A stretch of 64,000 nucleotides of DNA from the NCBI GenBank assembly GCA_013397455.1, contig VYZB01000333.1, forward strand, positions 424,072 through 488,071. Reading direction: 5' to 3'. Shown here one piece after another: positions 1 to 12,800 of the stretch (the stretch's first letter is position 1; every line of letters begins with the position of its first letter). Made by a program: the position numbers and the translations under genes. Source of the stretch: Crotophaga sulcirostris (taxonomy: Eukaryota > Chordata > Aves > Cuculiformes > Crotophagidae). The notes beneath the pieces are model-generated. The model was not told where the DNA came from. It made no database searches and was given only the letters and a program-made list of their open reading frames with translations.

Positions 1-3000
1 TAATAAATCATGTTGATTTTGTTCTATCAGGCTTTCATCTGGCTAAGCCTTAATTTTCCCCTGCCCTCAGGAAGACTTAGATTAGAGTGTTCCATGTAGT
101 GCCAGAGAGGGAAGAAGGTTTGTATAGCTGAAAGTTTTTAGGAAACTATCAGAAGCTTTAGGGTTTCATTTTATTAATGAGCAAAGTTTCTGGCAGAAGA
201 ATAGATTCTCCTAGTCATATAGGCAGAAAAATTACTGACTCCTCTAAAAAACCATGTAGGGCCTGGAGTTTTGGCCCAGTGAGATTTTTAAAGTCAAGAT
301 TCCTGTGAAAGCCATGTGAAGTAAATGGAGATGTTGCCATTGGTTTCAAAGGGCTCAGATGTATCCAAATCTCTCACAGGGAAAAACCTCAAAGGCTCTG
401 CAAAACCTGAGTTAGATGGATTTTGGCAGCAGACTTGTGTTGCAGGGGAGAGGGACATCCCCTCCTTTCCTGTCTGAGAAAGAAGGTGCAGACTGTCCAT
501 CTATTGGCTTACCCCAAAACGTGGTGTGACCCCAGAGAAGCCACTGCCCATTGCAGGGAACTACAGGGGATGTACTACCCATCCACCCATTCTCTCCTGT
601 GAGGTGTCAACAACATTTTCCCTGGGCAGGTTGTGGTGCAGTTGAGCAATCAGGAGTCACCAAGGTTTCGGAGCCCATCATGATCCATGCAATGTAGGAG
701 TGGAGGCCGCAGCTTCTTGGTCTCTGTCTCCCTTCTGACAGATGAGAAAATAGTATTTTTATGGAAGGCTGAAGGATAGGAGCCCACCAGTGTTAGCACA
801 AACCCCTTGTGGCGGCCTATGCCTTCAAACAGGAATCAGACAAGACTGTTGAGTTGGACCTGGAAGCAGTTGCTCCTGAAGCACTCCATGGTGGACTGTA
901 AAGTTTTGTTTCTGAAGTCTAGCACCTGCACTCAACTGTGCTTGGGAGAAGCTGGCTGTTAAACTCTAGTACTGTCAGCAGGGCCAGGATTTTGACTCCC
1001 GTACGTAGCAGCTAACGTCAGGACTTCAGTGTGCCAGACAGCAAAGGGGTCCTTTCTCCAAACATCTGCCCCCAGCACCCCACTAGGAGGAGAAAAATAT
1101 GAGCACAGGGAATCAAAGTGACAGCCCCTGCGCTCTGGCATATGTCACTGCCTCCAAGGCTGATTTAACTGGGCAGCAGGTAGAAAAGACAAATATTTGC
1201 TAGAGGAGCTGGAGAAAATGGAGGCAAGGCAGAATGAGATAAAGCCTATCAGAGAGAGTGTTTTACAGTGGAGTTCCTTGGAGGGCTGGGAAGGAAGGAG
1301 AAATCTCACCATAAATGGAAAAAGGCTCCCAATATCATTAATTTGCCTTGTCTGAGCTTTTTACTACATTTCTACCTTATTTCCATGCATGAGAAAAAAA
1401 TGCACCAAAATATTCTGTATTTTGTAAGCACACAATAAGCAACTCTCACAGCAGATCAGCAGGGCGGGGCGTTTTCCCAATATGTGTAGGGGCTTGCGAT
1501 GGCCCTGGACTACAGCTTCAGATGAAATAATCGATTCAGACTGAAAAGGTGTTTTTTGCAAAGGCAGGATCAGAAAAGATGTTGTTGTCATCTGAACCGC
1601 CCAACTTCTGCAAATTAACAACAAAAAGGAGAGTTTTTCTTGGAAACCTGTAGGCAAGAGGCTAAGTTCCACTGCTTGCACTTACCCAAATAGGTGTCAT
1701 GAGCGCAGAAGGCAGCTCCCTTCCCAAAGCTGCTGGTCACTCAAAGTCAATATGGGATGTGACAATCAACTCAGATTCTCTCTGGCTCATACCTTGCCAA
1801 AAAGAGGCTGGGAAATCAGACTATATTTAACATTCCTAGCACCAGCTGTAGTCGATTTCAGCTCGGTTACCTGTGTGGGTTCTGCAGGTAAATGGATGCC
1901 TGCGCCAAATGTAATTCGTGCCTCTCACAGTGGTGTCAGCAGCAGAAGACACTGAAAGATTTGATCAACCTGAAGCCAAAAGTGACATAATCACTTTTGC
2001 TATGTAGAACTAAAGCGGATAAAAATGACAGAAATCCAACGAAGGTCTGAACTGTCACCTGGTTCAAGGATGTTTGGACCACAGGTTGGAGTCTGCTAGG
2101 AAACCAAGGCTAAATTTTGCCCTTTTTCCCTTTGTAGTGTTGACTATACAGAAAAAAAGAGATATAGGTAAGGAAGCAAAGTGTGTATATATACACTTCC
2201 TCAGCCTAAGAGCTAGTTTCAGTGCTGTTTATGTAGAAAATAAAATGCATTTGCAAACATAATTACAGATACATCCATGTTCTCTAATAATATAAAGCAT
2301 GTTATCAAATGCATTCATATCAAATTCTTGGCAAATTATACTACCTACTGTAACCAGGTGTTGTAAAACCAATTATGGGTATATAGGCATTATGTATGTA
2401 CCCCTGAAATAAAATACAATTTCAGGTGGTTGTAAAACATGCTGTAGAGGGTGGTGGAGTTATTTTGAACACGCTGGAACCAGCAGCACAGGAGGGGAAG
2501 CCATTCTTGGGGAAAGCATGGTGATAAATTGTGCTTCAATGCGTATCAGCAGACTCTTGGCTCAAGAGCTGAGGGTTGATCTGACTGTCCTTGTGTGACA
2601 TGATATTCTGTCCTGTTTTGTAGTCCTGTAAATTCCTGTCAAAATATGTAGCACTTTACTCACCTAAGTAATGAATGAAAAATAATTAAGACCTTAGTCC
2701 TAAATTAATATAAAGCATTTATTATGTTGCTCCAGTTTGCTGGATTCCCACATGAAGGCTTTACCCGAAGCCTTTTCAGTTGAGTGGAAATTTACTATTG
2801 AATTGGGCAAACTCTGGATAAAGTCTTGGTTTAATTTTGTCAGGTTATTTCTTTAGGGTAGAAGGGAAGTTATTCTGGGTTATGAGGTTGTGCATGTTGC
2901 TGTGTCATGAGAAAAACAAATGGATTGCTTGTTCTACTTCCTCATCCCTAAAAAACAACCTCTAGTAAAAGATAAGCAGAACCAGTACAGATAAAAAGGA

Positions 3001-3183
3001 AGCCCCTTCCCTTTTCTCCCTGCAGTGAACCTTCACTCAGACTCTCTTTTTTTGGCATGGTTCCTGCTGTTGTTCATATATTTCCTAGTTCTGCCCAGGG
3101 AGCATGGACACAACCACAAGAGTTCCTATCAGCTTGTTTCTTTGCTATGCAGAAAAATAGGTGCCCAGAGATCTGGTTAAGTA
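1..3183. other. unique non-coding sequence, no gene recognised
   Basis: I see no repeat family and no recognisable exon here. The longest open frame is 105 codons on the minus strand (1364-1681) and resembles no protein I know. The stretch becomes AT-rich from about 2130 to 2420, with a short alternating GTGTATATATACAC tract near 2182 and AATAAA-like hexamers near 2239 and 2409. With no transcript context these are not evidence of a gene end. Confidence 0.6.
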
Positions 3184-3253
3184 GTGGATAAGTATGGTTG
3201 GACTTGATGATCTCAAAGGTCTTTTCCAACCAAATGATTCTATGATTCTATTC
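3184..3253 (+). mobile_element. CR1 LINE, 3'-terminal fragment only
   Basis: About 70 bases match the extreme 3' end of CR1: the TTGGACTTGATGATCTC block, then a CTTTTCCAACC block, then the tail ATTCTATGATTCTAT. All coding sequence is missing. Severe 5' truncation during reverse transcription is the usual cause in this family. Confidence 0.8.
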
Positions 3254-3639
3254 TTAAATCATCTACAGTTCAGCTTTTGGAACAGTGGATGTTTGGGAAG
3301 TTGGAGACAGTAAACAGTGCATGGACCATGGCTACTACACCAGCAAACTGCAGTTCAGTGTTCAGCATGCAGCTGCAGAAACAGATCCCTCAGAACATCA
3401 GATAAAACTGTTTGGAGAATGAAGCACGCCCCATAGCATGCCCAAAGACCAGCTCTCTGGATCAAGGGACCTGCCTGCAGTTGAGGGAGATGCCCTTTGG
3501 AGCTCTTTTCCTGAAGATTTTTCCTATGAAAGCAAAGTAGGTTATGGTGCACAATCCCTCTCCTGCAGACACGGGATTGGGATGAAGCTGGGGTATAGGC
3601 TTGAACACAGAAACTTGCATTTATTTCCATAAAAGCAGC
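3254..3639. other. unique sequence between a CR1 tail and a MIR-like relic
   Basis: Nothing recognisable. Two opposed open frames overlap here (minus 3355-3726, 123 codons; plus 3438-3632, 64 codons). Neither shows a domain or a repeat-derived protein, and the longer one runs into the MIR-like relic, which argues against real coding. Confidence 0.5.
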
Positions 3640-3820
3640 CACACTGGTAATTTGCAAGTGCCTCTTTTTTCTAAGGACCTCAAAGAACTTTACAAATATT
3701 GTTAGAGGTTCAGAATCTTCTTGCACTTGGGTAAACTTAGTCTTAGAGAGGTTAAGTGATTTACTTGAGGTTTCTCAGAAAATTAGAGGTAGAGGTGGGA
3801 AGTGAAACAGGATTATGACT
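3640..3820 (+). repeat. possible ancient MIR/CORE-SINE relic
   Basis: The order of blocks matches the MIR pattern as I remember it. First comes a CAAAGAACTTTACAAATATT block (compare the MIR segment around CACTTTACATACATTA), then AGAGAGGTTAAGTGATTT about 70 bases later, then a purine-rich AGAGGTAGAGGTGGGA stretch and ACAGGATTA where MIR has its AGCTGGGATTCGAACC region. Divergence is high, as expected for an amniote-age SINE surviving in a bird. A chance partial match is possible. Confidence 0.5.
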
Positions 3821-3864
3821 ACAAATGACATCCTTTAACTTTCAGAGGTGCTACTGTGAGCAAA

Positions 3865-3940
3865 GAAAGGCCTGACCCTGCTGGCCTCACTTGTGAGCAG
3901 TGTCTCTGACATTACTGGGATGACTGACATGAGAGAAAGA
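3865..3940. repeat. possible ancient amniote repeat fragment
   Basis: The pattern CCTGACCCTGCTGGCC, then CTCACTTGTGAGCAG, then CATTACTGGGATGACT resembles the CCTGATCCTGC...ACTCATGTGAGTAGT...CAATGGGACTACT motif common in old amniote interspersed repeats, such as those frequent in reptile genomes. I recognise the pattern but cannot name the family with certainty. It lies just downstream of the MIR-like relic and may belong to the same old insertion cluster. Confidence 0.3.
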
Positions 3941-4171
3941 TCGTGATATCGGCCTGGGGAGACCTTCCTCAGGGTAGTGGTGCTGTTCAACTTTGCCTTG
4001 TACCGAAGTGTCTTATAGCAAAAACAGCAATCTTCATTTCATTTTTTCCTTGAGTGCATAGAAGTCAATATCCAACACAAAGACTTTCTCTATGTGGATG
4101 CTAAGTCACAGGGATCTGAAGACACCTGGTGTTTCTTGGAAATGGACTCTGACTTCTCTGCTTGCCTCCTT

Positions 4172-4690
4172 CACAGCACTGTGTTCAGTTCTGGAGTCTT
4201 CAGCACAGGAAGAACATGGATGTGTTAGAGAGAATTCAGAGGATGCCATGAAGATTATCCGAGGGCTGGAGCACCTTCCATATGAGGACAGGCTGAGAAA
4301 GCTGGGCTTGTTCAGCCTGGAGAAGACAAGGCTGCCGGGAGACCTTAGAGTAACCTTCCAAGTACTGAAAGGGGCTACAAGAAAGCTGGGGAGCCGATCT
4401 TGATGAGGGAGTGCAGGGATAGGCTGATGGGGAACACTTTTCAGCTGAAAGAGGGGAGATTGAAATGAGAACTTAAGAAGAAATGTTTTCCTGTGAATGT
4501 AGCAAGACCCTGGCATGGGTTGCTCGGAGAAGTCGTGGCTGTCCCATCCCTGGAGGTGTTCAAGGCCAGGTTGGATGGGGCTTTGCGCCCCCTGATCCAG
4601 TGGGAGGTGTCCCTGCCCATGGCAGGGGGCTGGAACTGGGTGGACTTTAATGTCCCTCCCAGCCCAAACCATTCTATGATCCTATGATTC
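4172..4690 (+). mobile_element. CR1 LINE, 5'-truncated, ATTCTATG-tail class
   Basis: The copy begins in the ORF2 block ACTGTGTTCAGTTCTGG and runs through GAGGGCTGGAGCACCTTCC, the LFSLEK coding block, the CTGAAAGAGGGGAGATTGA block and the 3' untranslated end GGAACTGGGTGGACTTTAA. It finishes in CATTCTATGATCCTATGATT. The plus frame 4092-4403 keeps CR1-like residues ([20 protein letters not shown]) and then stops, so the coding remnant is dead. About 520 of the usual 4.5 kb are present. Confidence 0.93.
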
Positions 4691-7600
4691 ACAGGGAAAG
4701 AAGTGATTTGGGGGTCGAAATATGGACATACATATTACTCAGTTGGCAAAAAAACAAGGTCCATATTTCTCATTAGGAAAAATTTGGCTCTACCCCAACA
4801 TCAGAAGTCTCAGACTAATATGTAAGAAAGATTGCATTAAAAATATAATGTAAAAACGTGTCTTTTATAAAAAGAAATTAAAATTCCAAAATTCTTTCTC
4901 CTTTCTCTGCAGAAAAGAGAGCCTTTTTGCCTATTAATGTCTCTGCTTATTTTTCTGGTTCTTTAGCAGGTTTGAAACAAAGAAGTAGAAGATGAGAGTG
5001 CGACACAAGTAGTAAATTCTGTAGGTTCTCCAAACACCCAGCAATAGCGGGCAGATTTCAGTGCTAGTGCAGCCAGTAGAGATTTCTGCTGTTCAGGAAG
5101 CAAGGAGGGAGCCTGAGGAGGAATTGGCTGACTGCACTCCAGTGCCTGCTCCAGCCTGCAGAGATTGGAAGCTGCCACAGCTGGGAAAGTGGAACCAACT
5201 CGTGGAAGCTGCAAAAATGACAATTCCCTGAAGCTGCAGCTTGTGCGATGAAGGGAAAGAGATCATTAACTGCCAGTGAGGAGAGATTGTGGAGGAGAGG
5301 AGGGAAAAAACCCGCAACCCTTTAACTTTGGAGGTTTTAAAAGTGCCCTTGTTTGTTTTCTTGGCAGAGGAGCAGAGTGTTTGGCAGAGTGGTGGAATGC
5401 TGGGGTTGGCCCTCTCCATGCTGTTGCTAAGCGGATGGCCCAACAGCCGGCGCCCTGCACACCCCACCCGTGCCCCGGCCAGAGCCAGGCTCCAGCCCGC
5501 CTGCCTTCAGAGCCTCTCTTCTCCCACTTGCTAATAATAATCATTGAAAAAAGGAAAAAAAAAAAAAAGTCCATGAAGTGCTGAGTTTTGCAAGCAGAGA
5601 TGATCCAGCTCACGCCAAGAGCTTGTCAGAGAGGAGCGGGGCACAGTCGCCTGTGCAGCCCATGGGGTGGATGGGGCTTTGGGCTCTGTGCAGGGTTTCT
5701 GCCTGGATCCCTCTGTTTTCCTTCCCTATCTGCTCCCACAGCCTCCAGGGACAGGGCAGAAACAAAGCAGGTTTTCTCCCCGTACCCGCCTTTTTTCTCT
5801 TTTTTTTTTTAAATAACTTTATCAACTCCAAACCCCAAGATGATTTGTGCATTTCATACTCCCTGTGCTTTTACTCTCAGTTAGAATTTGGATCCTTGCC
5901 ATTTCTCAGTTAACTCAGTTTTTTTTTTCTCTTTCCTTTCCCCCTAGTTGTTTGTGATTTTGCATGAAAGGGCACTTAACTCTTTCCCAGCCAGTTTGAC
6001 AGAGCTGTCTTGGCTCAGCTGTTATAGGTGTTTCTGGAAGAGCAGAATAAAGCACTGGGTTTCAAAAACACAGGCTGAAAAAAGAAGAGCAGCAATGGAA
6101 AAGATTTACATTGGAACTCTTGCTATAGGATAACCTGAGCTAAAAAAAGCAGAGCACCTATTATTTTTTAACAAATGCCCTGATCATTTCCGCAAGGCAC
6201 TAGATGAGACCCTTCCAAGCTGGCGCTCAAAAACATCAGTACTGAAGGGAGAAGGGGACAGGTTTGGTAGAAGGTGGTTGTCCTGGTTGTCCTGTGTGGG
6301 CCACCTCGGACTGACCCCCTCCCCAGCTCAGTGTGCATAGAGCCATCCTTTGCCATGTAGAACGGGGAATCTTTGTGTTTTTTACCACCTAACATAAACT
6401 ATAAAACTATGAACTAAGAAAAAGGTGCACTTTTACTCTGAGGTTGTGTTAGATGTGTTGTCATCACACTTGTTTGCGGGTGAATGGGTGGTCCTCGATG
6501 TACCAGGGATGCACATAAAGCGTGGGAAGAGCTAGGGAAATTTTCGCTGGAGGTCGTAAAAAGTGGAGGATTCATTTTCCCTATTGTCTGTAGAGATGAG
6601 AGACTGGGAAGTTGGCATCTGTCATTGAAACCCTTTTTTCCCTCTTCATCAACAGTTGCAGCTGCAGAAAGTGGGCATCGCCTTGCTCCCGTGGGGAGGC
6701 AGCCCCAGTGTGCATGTCTGCACTTGCAGTGCTCATAAGAGCTCTTCCAGCTGAAGTCCTTGAGCTCTGAGTGAATGCTAGAAACAGGGAGGACTTAAAT
6801 ATTTGGCAGCAGCTAGGATAAGTTATCTTTTTCTTTTGAAAATCAACATGTTATGCAATCAGGCTTTATTATATTTATGAGTATTTATTATTTCTTTCTG
6901 TAGATGATAAAACAATCTTGTTGGAACCAGTAGGAATGTAAATGGAACATTCATGCTATATGTGAATTAAATGATACAACATTTCTTGTGTAACTTCTAA
7001 AAGTGCATAAAAAAACCTTTCATATATTTGCACATCCTGTGGCAATTAGCACAGGAGTATTTCCCCTTTTCAGTCTTTGAGAAAAAACCCCAACTTTTAC
7101 CATGGTTGAAACAAGCATGTATTTTCCCAGAATCCTCCCCAGTTCGATTATTGCTCTTAAATATTTTTGTGCACATTTTTATGTAGGTTTGTTAGCTGAG
7201 TTTTGCAGAACAAATGAAGAAAAATAAAATACAGATTTTTAACCACAAGCTTCCCTGCAGACAGGATTTTTTTGTACTTCTGTAAAAATGGCAGCAGCTT
7301 GGTGGAAGAGCACAGCATGTAATTCCACACACATCACAGCCCGTTTTTCTTACCACACCAGCTGAATGGTGAATTACAAAAATGATGTCCCTGATTCTGT
7401 AAAGATTTTTAAAAGAGGCTTAACTTGAGGCATACAGGTCACTTCAAAGGGAATTAAGTGAAAATATTAAGTAGTGAGTATTTCCTGACAGACGGATGCA
7501 TTAGGGAGAATGATCTACACAAAACTTGATTCAGACTCTCTGGAATTATGTTAATTGCCCTTGGTAAGCTAAACAAAAGCTCATTGGAAATTATGTTCAG

Positions 7601-9800
7601 AAATTAAACCCAAGACTTCTAAAAAAATAAACCCCAGTGTAGTGGATGTTCCTACTCTTGCGCAGCCACTGACTTGTCTACATGAATCCTGGCACTGAAG
7701 AAGAGAGCAGGAGCATTGCCGTTGGTTTTATTGATGCCAGAATTTTGCCCCAAATGCTTATGCTCCTTCTGGCTCAGAGGGTTTTTTTATTAACTCTGAC
7801 ATCATTCTCTGCATCTCTGCTGTCACATTGCATGGGGTGCAAAAGCAGTTTAAAATTATCACTGGACTTGAGCTGTGGCGCACAGCTCAGTGATCAAACC
7901 TCTGAATCCATCTTGACAAAGTTTGATGAGATGTTTGGTGCAAGCCTGCTGTACAGACACGTCTCCCTGTCCGCTCACAATGTTGTTGGGGCCTGGTTGG
8001 GAAATTTTGTGAACGTAGCAAATCCTGGTCTAGTGGGGCAAACCAAGCGTTGATTTTGTTTCACCACATCAGAGCAAGCTATGTCAACTCCTGCATGTCA
8101 TTTTGAGATCATGCTAAAGCCTCTCCAACAAAAAGCCACCTCAGCAAGCTGTCATTTTAATGTTTTATCCATATTTTTTTTATGTACATTTGCTCCACAT
8201 TTCAGTGAAGCACATCTCCTGCCCATCGCCATAGGCTACAAGTCTGCAGCAGAGCTCAGCCTCCAACATGTCACATGTAATGAAATGGGAAAATTCTTCT
8301 CAAAGCATCCTAGTCACCAGCTTTTGCAGTGAAATTCCCTTCCAGTCAGGAAGAGAAGAGAACAAGCAAGACAGCAGTAGGCAACACTTGCAGGGGAAAT
8401 ATCAGACCTCTTGCAGCCCCAAGCATTATTGCAGTTGTTTGCTGGGGGCGCGGAACACCATCCCATGTGGTGGCTGCAGTGGGAACCCTGACGTGCCTCA
8501 CTACCACCTCCACACATGGAATACCTGTGTCCATTTATCACCTTAAACAAAATCGTGATATTGCAGTACTGCAAATTAGACACCTTCTGTATCATCATTT
8601 TAATGCACTTCAGATTGTGTTATCTTTTAGCTCTTTGTTCATCTAACTAGTTAAGATTTTGAAGGTCTAATCTAATTCCCACTAAGACAAAGAGGAGAAA
8701 TCCTCAGGAAGCCAAAACTTTTGGTTTTGCGTTAGACATTTTTATCCTGCAGACACTAACAACTCAACCTATAGATTTTTCTCCATCAGTGGGTAAGATT
8801 TGTTCTTATCCCCATCTTACAGGGTACAATCTCTTACTCAGTGAAATATGTAAGCATGTGCCAGTTTCAACAGAGTTGGTGGAATCTTTCCAGGATGGAC
8901 TAAGTTTGCCAAATGTGCAATTTGAGGTGGAAAACTATTTGCAAATTCAGGTTGAATGTAATGAAGAGTTTTGTCAGAAAGAAAATCAGGGGAATTTCTT
9001 TTCTCAAGGAAGTTTAATGTTTCATTTGAGTATTTTCAAAATAAACATGTCATTTTGACCTTTCTTAAACTTTTCAAAGTTAACCTTTTTTGTTCATGAC
9101 TATTTTGAAAGTAATATGATATAGAATATTAGACTTCTCAATAAGAGAGCAAATTGCCACTGCTTTAAGTTTCTTTTTGATAGTTTGAAATGGAGGGGTT
9201 TTCAGCTGGAACTGTTTACTGTTTAAATCTGGGGCTAAAAAAAATGAAAACTTCTATTCTAGACCAATCAAAGCAATCTGAGTTGTTCCAAAAAGAAACT
9301 TTTGGGGGGCTTTTATGTCTGTTTCACCAAAAGGTTTTGTGTTTTACATTCAACTCCACCTGACTCTTTTTTTCAGTTTACCATTCAGTCACCAGAGCAG
9401 AGAGAACATGTTCATACAGCTCGGACTCCAAAAGTTTAACAGCTCTATTGTTTTCAGCCGACTCCTGAGAAACTACCTGTGCTGGGAGTCAGCCATGTGG
9501 CTTTGAGATTCCCTGAACTGATGCCTAAACAAACTGGAGGAAGTCAAACAGGGTGACAGGCAGAGCCCAGCACAGAGCACTCTGAGTTCAAGACACTTTT
9601 TGTCTTTCAGGTTTGCTGAGCTCTCACCAACTCACCAGACTCACAAAGGAAGAATGGAGGCTGAAAGGGGGATTATTTTCTTTGCAGCTTCTTGATGCTT
9701 CTGACCCAAATTGTGAAGGGTGTAAGGTGGGCAGCAAAAGAAAGAAATACCTGGGTGAATTTGAAACTGAGATCTGAGCTAAAATTGTAAGTGATTCTTA
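4691..9800. other. CR1-free unique sequence (first half of a 10-kb stretch)
   Basis: No gene or repeat family recognised. A locally GC-richer patch lies at about 5425-5520 (the GCCGGCGCCC region), too short and too CpG-poor for a normal CpG-island promoter. Homopolymer runs occur near 5560 (A) and 5800 (T). From 6820 to 7260 the sequence is AT-rich with many TTTATT/AATAAA words. The longest open frame here, plus 7682-8053 (123 codons), encodes nothing I recognise. Confidence 0.55.
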
Positions 9801-12800
9801 TATTTGCCTAAAATGTGTTTCTACTTCTTATGAATGTAACTTCCTTTAAATAAATACCCAGAAAGCTTCCAGTAGTTACCAAGAGCTTTCCCATCTTCTG
9901 TAAATAGCTCCTTCTAATAATGCAAAGTAAGTGATAAAATAAAGTTGGAATAATTTTGCAAAGATGACTTTAAGCCATTGGTCTGTTAAGCCAACAGTAG
10001 GAACAACAAAGGCATAATATAAAACATATATCTTTATACAGCATAATTACCTCTTAAGTTTCAAACCATACACATGAAGAAAAAAAAAAATTCAAAAAAG
10101 GCAGGAGTGGAGGAAACATGCTCCAAAGGGGGCTTACTACACCAAAATGTTTCCCACCAAACTGAGTTTTATTAACTTCGCAATGCCATGTGATACGTAT
10201 CTGCAACTCACTCATACTGCCTTAATTTGTTGCGCTATGTGGGAAGTTGTAGTCTGATCGAGCCTGACACGCCACGGTATGCACAGTAAGTGTATATCAT
10301 GATAAGACAGTTGAAAACCAAAGACAAACAGCCCCAATGAGAGTTAAATAGCACAATCCAGCAGGGGCCTGCATCCATCAGATGTAGAGTATTTGGAATG
10401 ACACACCTTCCATTTGCAAGTAAATAAACACTGATTGCATGCTATAGCTGGGAGTGAGCGAGATCATTCAGTCCAGTTTTCCCACAGATGGCTTCGTTGC
10501 TTTTCTTCCTTGTATACTCTTAGTTAACATTCTTCAGAATGGCTTCCTTTTTGCCAATGTGTAGTGAAAAATAGGGTGTCTTGGATCCTTAAACCCCGAT
10601 GAAATGAGAAGGGTGGAATTGCTTGCTGCCTGCTGAAGAAAGCAATGAACGCAGCTGCTGTTGCTCTTGTAACATGCTCTGTGAGTGGGGAACTTCTGTT
10701 CTTTATTATATTGGTAAGAGCACCAGTTACTCAACTAGCTTTGCTTCTGGCCTACTTTGGGTTCCCCTTCTAAAGACACAAAATGTTTCTGGGCTATAAT
10801 TAAGAGTTCCATTGTCCAGGATTCCTCTGGCCAGGGGTTAGCTCTTCAGTGCCTGCAGGTTTGGGGAGAAGCTGCTGCCCAGCTGAAGCAATGTTAGCCT
10901 CATTGAAATGACTAAAAATTTATCAGAAAGTAGGTGACATTTTATCATAAATGAATGAATGAAGGCATTGATGAGTATGGCGATGAGCTCATGTTGAAGG
11001 GTTTGTTATAAAGCACCACAACAAAAATCCATCTGCTTTGCTCCTGTCTCAAATATCATTGGAGGTGTTCCTGAGGTCATTAGACAGATCTGATTTTCAC
11101 GCCTAGACACTAACACACACTAACATAACGTAAGAGCTTTTTATCACCTATGTTTGGGCTACAAAAGATTATAAACATCCAGGTAAATGTGGCCATAATT
11201 TGTAATGAATTTGTCAGTGCTTCATTTCATAGAGTCTGGTGGTTTGACCCAGGGAAAACCACCTTCATTTAGGTCCCTCTAGGCTCAACATTGTGAAGGT
11301 CTAGCTAAGAAACTGGGAATTTCAGTGGTAGTTCAAGTTTATCTTAAAGTGTTCTTAAAGCTGTGTCTATAGTATTTGAACTGCCTTGCTCTGAGTAATT
11401 GGGATGATGAACTGGGCAAGTGCTGTGTCTGGTTAGTGTTTCTACAGACTGTGCAGGATGATCACTCATTCAGAAAATAAGCACTTTCCACTCTATGTGA
11501 GCATCAGTGGAAATGCTGAGCATGTTCAGTACTGTTCTCTCTTTATCCTAGAAAAGCAACGTTCTCTGTGGACCTGCTCCAAAGCCTGATTGTGTCAATG
11601 AAAGGCCTCCCATTGACTTCAGTGTGACTTGGAGTGGTTCCTAAAATTGGGAACAAAGGAACAGACTTCATAAATCTTCTGATGTGGTCCTTAAGGCAAG
11701 AATTCAGATCCCATGGGGCAAAGGTTTGTGATTAGAAAGACAATTTGGCCTCTCTTTCTTGCTGAACGGAACCATTCAGGTCTTACTGAAGATTCATTCT
11801 TCGAGGAAAATCATGGGCCAGTCAGCATGGGGGATATCAGTCTGAAATGCTACGCTATGCCTTTGACTTTTCATTATGGTGTGAGAGTTGATTAAGGAAG
11901 GCAGTGACCCTGTGGTTAGGAACAGAAGGGAAAAAAGCAAAACAAGGCCAGTGGAGCCATAGGGTAAACCCTGATCCTGAGAAGCGAAACGATTCAAGGT
12001 GTGGAGGAGAGAGGAGTTATCACAGCACTGTTGGCACTGAAGTGGTATGGAGAGGCTTTAAACTGCCGTAAAACATATGCTGGCACTATTCCATCTGACA
12101 CCTTTACCCTAATGCAGACCCTGCTCATACAGGAGAGCCTCTCGGTATGAGGGGAGAGGTGCACACTGATGCCCACGCCCCATAATCGCAAGGAATACTC
12201 ACGAGCTGCTCTCTGTAATCCATTGCCTGATTTTCTAGACCTTTCCTACGGAGGTACTGGAAGATAATGAGGAAATTAACAAGGGTTGAACCTCTACGTC
12301 CCTTCGTGCCATTGACAGAACCCCACTTTTATTCCCTTTCCTAGAGGATATTACCTTTCTTTTGCTCCCTTTGGATCTGCTGCTTGCCCTTGATACCACA
12401 GTGCTGTACCTGGCAGTTAAAATACACCAGGAAAGGAAAACTTGCTCCCTGTACAACTTTCTGTCACAACTCTTTCAGCATTTGACTCACAAGCGTAATT
12501 TGGCTTTATCGCTCCCTAACTGCTCTGCAAATGCCTGATTTCCAAGGCACATAACGCGAATCATCATGTTATTGAGTGGAAGCACTTTTCCACACTGTTC
12601 TATATATATCATTCAACTTTTTAATTTGATTAGGAGGTTAATTTGCATGGTACTGTGTGTATGCTTTTGCTGGAATATATGCACTAGGAAATGTATGATG
12701 TAAGTTAATCCAAAGCTAAAGAGGCCAAAAAAATGAGTTCCTTAAGGAGGAAGAAAAAAGAGCACAGTCCAATGGAAGAAAAGCTTGGTTGGAGTCCAGA

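Noticed and set aside
1364..1681. 105-codon minus open frame
   Set aside because: No recognisable protein features, no splice or promoter context, and a length expected by chance in 64 kb.
5425..5520. GC-rich patch as a CpG-island promoter
   Set aside because: Only about 100 bases with a handful of CpGs; no first-exon-like sequence or downstream gene recognised.
7682..8053. 123-codon plus open frame as a possible gene
   Set aside because: The product resembles no known family and only one frame is open. There is no supporting signal beyond an ATG and a stop.
8805..8860. TTATCCCCATCTTACAG word as a second MIR relic
   Set aside because: The one word matches MIR well, but the bases after it do not follow the MIR order (no GAGGAAACTGAGGC or AGAGAGGTTAAG equivalent).
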